Source of the DNA: Bacillota bacterium
GTDB taxonomy: Bacteria > Bacillota > Bacilli > Bacillales > Cytobacillaceae
DNA: 8,542 nt
Assembly: GCA_030705745.1 (NCBI GenBank)
Contig: JAUZPT010000108.1
Span: 1 to 8,542, forward strand
Direction: 5' to 3'
Shown: one piece after another, positions 6,101 through 8,542 of the stretch
Layout of the letters: each line of letters begins with the position of its first letter
Numbering within the stretch: the stretch's first letter is position 1
The notes under the pieces: model-generated
Seen by the model: only the letters and a program-made list of their open reading frames with translations
Databases searched by the model: none
Told to the model about the DNA's origin: nothing
Program-made: the position numbers and the translations under genes

Positions 6101-7030
6101 TTATTTTTTAAAATTATTAAACTCTCTTTCAGAGCAAAGAACAAAGTGGCCTGGTGTTACTTCTCTCATGGCCAACTCTTCATTATCTGCATAGTTGTGA
6201 ACACTAGAATTATAGGAAATCCGTTTCCTTGAACGCTCCGAAATCGGGTCCGGCATCGGAATAGCTGATAATAGAGACTGTGTATACGGATGCAAAGGAT
6301 TATTATACAAATCATCTGCAGGTCCAATTTCGACCAATTTACCGAAATACATAACACCAATTCGGTCGCTGATATATTTTACCATCGATAAATCATGTGC
6401 AATGAACAAATACGTTAATTCTTTTTCTTTTTGAAGCTTTTTCATTAAATTGACAACCTGCGCTTGAATCGAAACGTCAAGAGCGGAAATTGGCTCGTCG
6501 GCAATAATAAATTCAGGTTGTACGGCAAGCGCACGAGCAATTCCGATACGTTGACGCTGCCCGCCACTAAATTCATGTGGATAACGGTTTGCGTGTTCTT
6601 TATTTAATCCAACCGTTTCCAAAAGCTCATATACCATTTCCATTCTTTCTTTTCCAGATTTAGCTAGCCCATGTATATCAATACCTTCAGCGATGACATC
6701 AGCGATTTTCATTCTCGGATTCAAGGAAGCATATGGATCCTGGAAAATCATCTGCATCTTGCGGTTAAAATCTTTTAACTGCGCTTTTGATTTTTTGTCA
6801 TGGACATTTACTCCGTTATATAACACTTCTCCGCCAGTTGCATCATATAACCGGATGATGGATCGGCCAGTCGTGGATTTCCCACAGCCCGACTCACCCA
6901 CGATGCCTAAAACTTCACCTTTATAAATATCAAAGGATACATCGTCTACCGCTTTTACTTCATTAGCTTTTCCTACGTTGAAATATTGCTTCAGGTTTTT
7001 AATTTCTAGCAATTTCTCTTTAGGTGCCAT
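6101..7030 (-). CDS. oppF: Oligopeptide ABC transporter ATP-binding protein OppF
   Basis: OppF is one of the two ATPase subunits of the OppABCDF oligopeptide importer, acting on the cytoplasmic face of the membrane with OppD. The 309 residues are the usual length. Walker A is GESGCGKST (45-53), the Q-loop is FQDP (Gln97), the signature is SGGQRQRIGIARAL (155 onward), Walker B is FIIADEP (Asp178, Glu179) and the H-loop is AHDLSM (His212). The C-terminal oligopeptide-family domain begins at YNNPLHPYTQSLLSAIP. The start is the ATG at 7030, with AGGAGG 9 nt upstream inside the 3' end of oppD. Only 1 nt separates it from the oppD stop, so the two are co-transcribed and probably translationally coupled. 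In B. subtilis this transporter (Spo0K) imports Phr signalling peptides needed for competence and sporulation. It is the last gene of the operon, ending at a shared terminator. Confidence 0.96.
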   Translation of the reverse strand: MAPKEKLLEIKNLKQYFNVGKANEVKAVDDVSFDIYKGEVLGIVGESGCGKSTTGRSIIRLYDATGGEVLYNGVNVHDKKSKAQLKDFNRKMQMIFQDPYASLNPRMKIADVIAEGIDIHGLAKSGKERMEMVYELLETVGLNKEHANRYPHEFSGGQRQRIGIARALAVQPEFIIADEPISALDVSIQAQVVNLMKKLQKEKELTYLFIAHDLSMVKYISDRIGVMYFGKLVEIGPADDLYNNPLHPYTQSLLSAIPMPDPISERSRKRISYNSSVHNYADNEELAMREVTPGHFVLCSEREFNNFKK

Positions 7031-7031
7031 T

Positions 7032-8075
7032 TTATTTTCCCTCCTTAATCATAGGGAATTGACTTTGACGCCTTTTTACTGCGTCTGGTGGCTCTACCTT
7101 AGGTGCATTTGGATGTAAAAGCCATGTCGCTGCATAGTGTGTATCAGACACTTTGAAAAATGGTGGTTCCTGTTCCAAATCAATTTTCAATACATAAGGA
7201 TTACGCGGAGCGAATGCATCTCCCTTTGGTGGATCTAGTAAGTCTGGAGGCGTTCCCGGAATGGAGAATAACTCTTCATCCTTTGTATCCAAACTTGGCA
7301 TGGAACTAATAAGGCCCCATGTGTATGGGTGCTGTGGATTGTAAAAGATTTCATCGGCAGTTCCGACTTCCACTATTCTTCCCCCATACATTACGGCAAC
7401 ACGATCAGCAACATTAGCCACAACACCAAGGTCATGCGTGATAAAAATAATCGATGTGTCAATTTTCTTTTGAAGATCCTTCATCAACTCAAGAATTTGT
7501 GCTTGAATCGTAACATCAAGTGCAGTTGTAGGCTCATCTGCAATCAAAATTTTCGGATTGCAAGCCAGGGCGATAGCGATAACAACCCTTTGCCTCATCC
7601 CACCAGAAAATTGATGAGGGTATTGCTCTATCCGGATTTCAGGTTTAGGAATCCCTACGAGCTTCAGCAGTTCAATCGCGCGTTCCTTTGCCTGTGACTT
7701 GCTCATATTTTGATGCTTGACCAACGGTTCCATAATTTGATTGCCGATTTTCATCGTCGGATTGAGCGATGTCATTGGATCCTGGAAAATCATCGAAATA
7801 TCTTTTCCGCGTATTTTTTGCATTTGCTTATCTTTTAGCTTGGTCAAATCTTGTCCACCAAAAAGGATCTGTCCACCCTTGATTTCCGAATTACTTTCAG
7901 GAAGCAAGCGCATGATTGACTTCGTAGTTACCGATTTTCCTGAGCCAGATTCCCCAACGATCGCCAGTGTTTCACCTTTTAATAAATCAAAACTTACCCC
8001 TCTTATTGCTTTAACTTCACCAGCAAAAGTATGAAATGAAATATTTAAGTCTTTAACCTCTAACACTTTTTCCAC
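7032..8075 (-). CDS. oppD: Oligopeptide ABC transporter ATP-binding protein OppD
   Basis: OppD is the second ATPase subunit of the oligopeptide importer. The 347 residues are close to the typical 335-360. Walker A is GESGSGKSV (41-49), the Q-loop FQDP (Gln98), the signature FSGGMRQRVVIAIAL (156-170), Walker B ILIADEP (Asp180, Glu181) and the H-loop THDLG (His214). The C-terminal domain starts at YNPQHPYTWGL. In many OppD/DppD proteins this domain has four cysteines (GCxFxxRCx6C and a later HxxxC) that bind an iron-sulfur cluster. Here the positions are Asp286, Asn292, Asp299 and Thr317, so no cluster is expected. As I recall, B. subtilis OppD also lacks these cysteines. The start is GTG at 8075, with AGGTGA 6 nt upstream; oppC ends 16 nt before it and oppF follows after 1 nt. 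Confidence 0.96.
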   Translation of the reverse strand: MEKVLEVKDLNISFHTFAGEVKAIRGVSFDLLKGETLAIVGESGSGKSVTTKSIMRLLPESNSEIKGGQILFGGQDLTKLKDKQMQKIRGKDISMIFQDPMTSLNPTMKIGNQIMEPLVKHQNMSKSQAKERAIELLKLVGIPKPEIRIEQYPHQFSGGMRQRVVIAIALACNPKILIADEPTTALDVTIQAQILELMKDLQKKIDTSIIFITHDLGVVANVADRVAVMYGGRIVEVGTADEIFYNPQHPYTWGLISSMPSLDTKDEELFSIPGTPPDLLDPPKGDAFAPRNPYVLKIDLEQEPPFFKVSDTHYAATWLLHPNAPKVEPPDAVKRRQSQFPMIKEGK

Positions 8076-8091
8076 TATAATTCACCTGCCT

Positions 8092-8542
8092 TTAATCGCG
8101 CATTTTTGGATCTAATGCATCACGTAATCCGTCTGCTATCAAGTTAAACGCAACCATAATTACTGAAATCATGATCGCCGGAATGACCATTTGATAAGGA
8201 TAAGCCTGCATGGATTGGAAACCATCATTAATGAGAGTTCCTAAAGATGCGTTTGGCTCCTGAAGTCCCAAACCAATGAAACTTAAAAACGCTTCAAAGA
8301 AAATTGCATTTGGAATGGAGAACATCGTATTAATAATGATCATTCCAAACATGTTCGGAATCATATGCTTAAAAATAATGGAGAAGTCAGAAGCTCCCAA
8401 AGTCTTAGCTGCCAATACGAATTCCTGGTTTTTCAATTTAAGTACTTGTGCACGAACTACCCGTGCCATACTAATCCAGCCAGTGATGCTTATTGCAATA
8501 ATGATCGGTATAATACCGGGTTTTAAAACCAGAATCATTAAT
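8092..8542 (-). CDS. oppC: Oligopeptide ABC transporter permease OppC (3' part; start beyond the window)
   Basis: This is the C-terminal half of a membrane permease subunit of the oligopeptide importer. The frame stays open to the window edge (a Leu codon precedes the first visible Met), so the Met at 8538 is internal. The EAA loop that contacts the ATPases is clear: EFVLAAKTLGASDFSIIF, then KHMIPN. Around it are three hydrophobic stretches: PGIIPIIIAISITGW, the segment through FSIPNAIFFEAFLSFIGLGL, and MVIPAIMISVIMVAFNLIADGL. The end, GLRDALDPKMRD, is typical of OppC/DppC. It is the first visible gene of the opp operon and is followed 16 nt later by oppD; oppA and oppB are expected to the right of the window. 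Confidence 0.93.
   Translation of the reverse strand, partial: LMILVLKPGIIPIIIAISITGWISMARVVRAQVLKLKNQEFVLAAKTLGASDFSIIFKHMIPNMFGMIIINTMFSIPNAIFFEAFLSFIGLGLQEPNASLGTLINDGFQSMQAYPYQMVIPAIMISVIMVAFNLIADGLRDALDPKMRD

Overview
The window looks like a chromosomal segment of a low-GC Firmicute of the family Bacillaceae (Bacillus in the broad sense). The evidence is the AT-rich composition, the strong AGGAGG-type ribosome binding sites, frequent GTG starts, and close protein resemblance to Bacillus OppD/OppF, Spx and MecA. The gene order opp - spx - mecA - coiA - pepF also matches the Bacillus opp-spx-mecA-yjbF-yjbG neighbourhood. I cannot name the genus or species from the sequence alone.

Every gene except one small ORF is on the minus strand, so the window reads from right to left. 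At the right edge is the 3' part of an oligopeptide ABC importer operon: oppC (partial), oppD and oppF, tightly packed with gaps of 16 and 1 nt. The operon ends at a hairpin directly after oppF. That hairpin also serves a convergent, plus-strand 61-aa membrane miniprotein (5888-6073) that I do not recognise. A long AT-rich intergenic stretch (5284-5887) separates it from spx. It carries a consensus -10 with a perfect 18-bp palindrome over the expected -35 region, a weak PerR-like site, a cre-like site inside an inverted repeat, and a leader hairpin. Then come spx with a textbook terminator, mecA, a 118-bp nested inverted-repeat element that also makes a terminator, a two-HKD cardiolipin synthase gene, another terminator, coiA, and finally pepF.

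The genes share a theme. Opp imports peptides, including Phr/competence pheromones in Bacillus. PepF can degrade such peptides in the cytosol. Spx and MecA are linked by ClpCP proteolysis and control of the competence and thiol-stress response, and CoiA acts on incoming DNA in competence. The window is therefore a peptide-signalling, proteolysis and competence neighbourhood with a cardiolipin synthase inside it.

The clearest anomaly is pepF. The reading frame is intact on both sides of a single in-frame TAA at 174-176, so the product would be cut to about 222 residues, well before the zinc-protease active site. I see no phage, CRISPR, toxin-antitoxin or defence system. The rest is ordinary core genome, and the points worth a second look are the broken pepF, the hairpin element, the spx control region and the unknown miniprotein.
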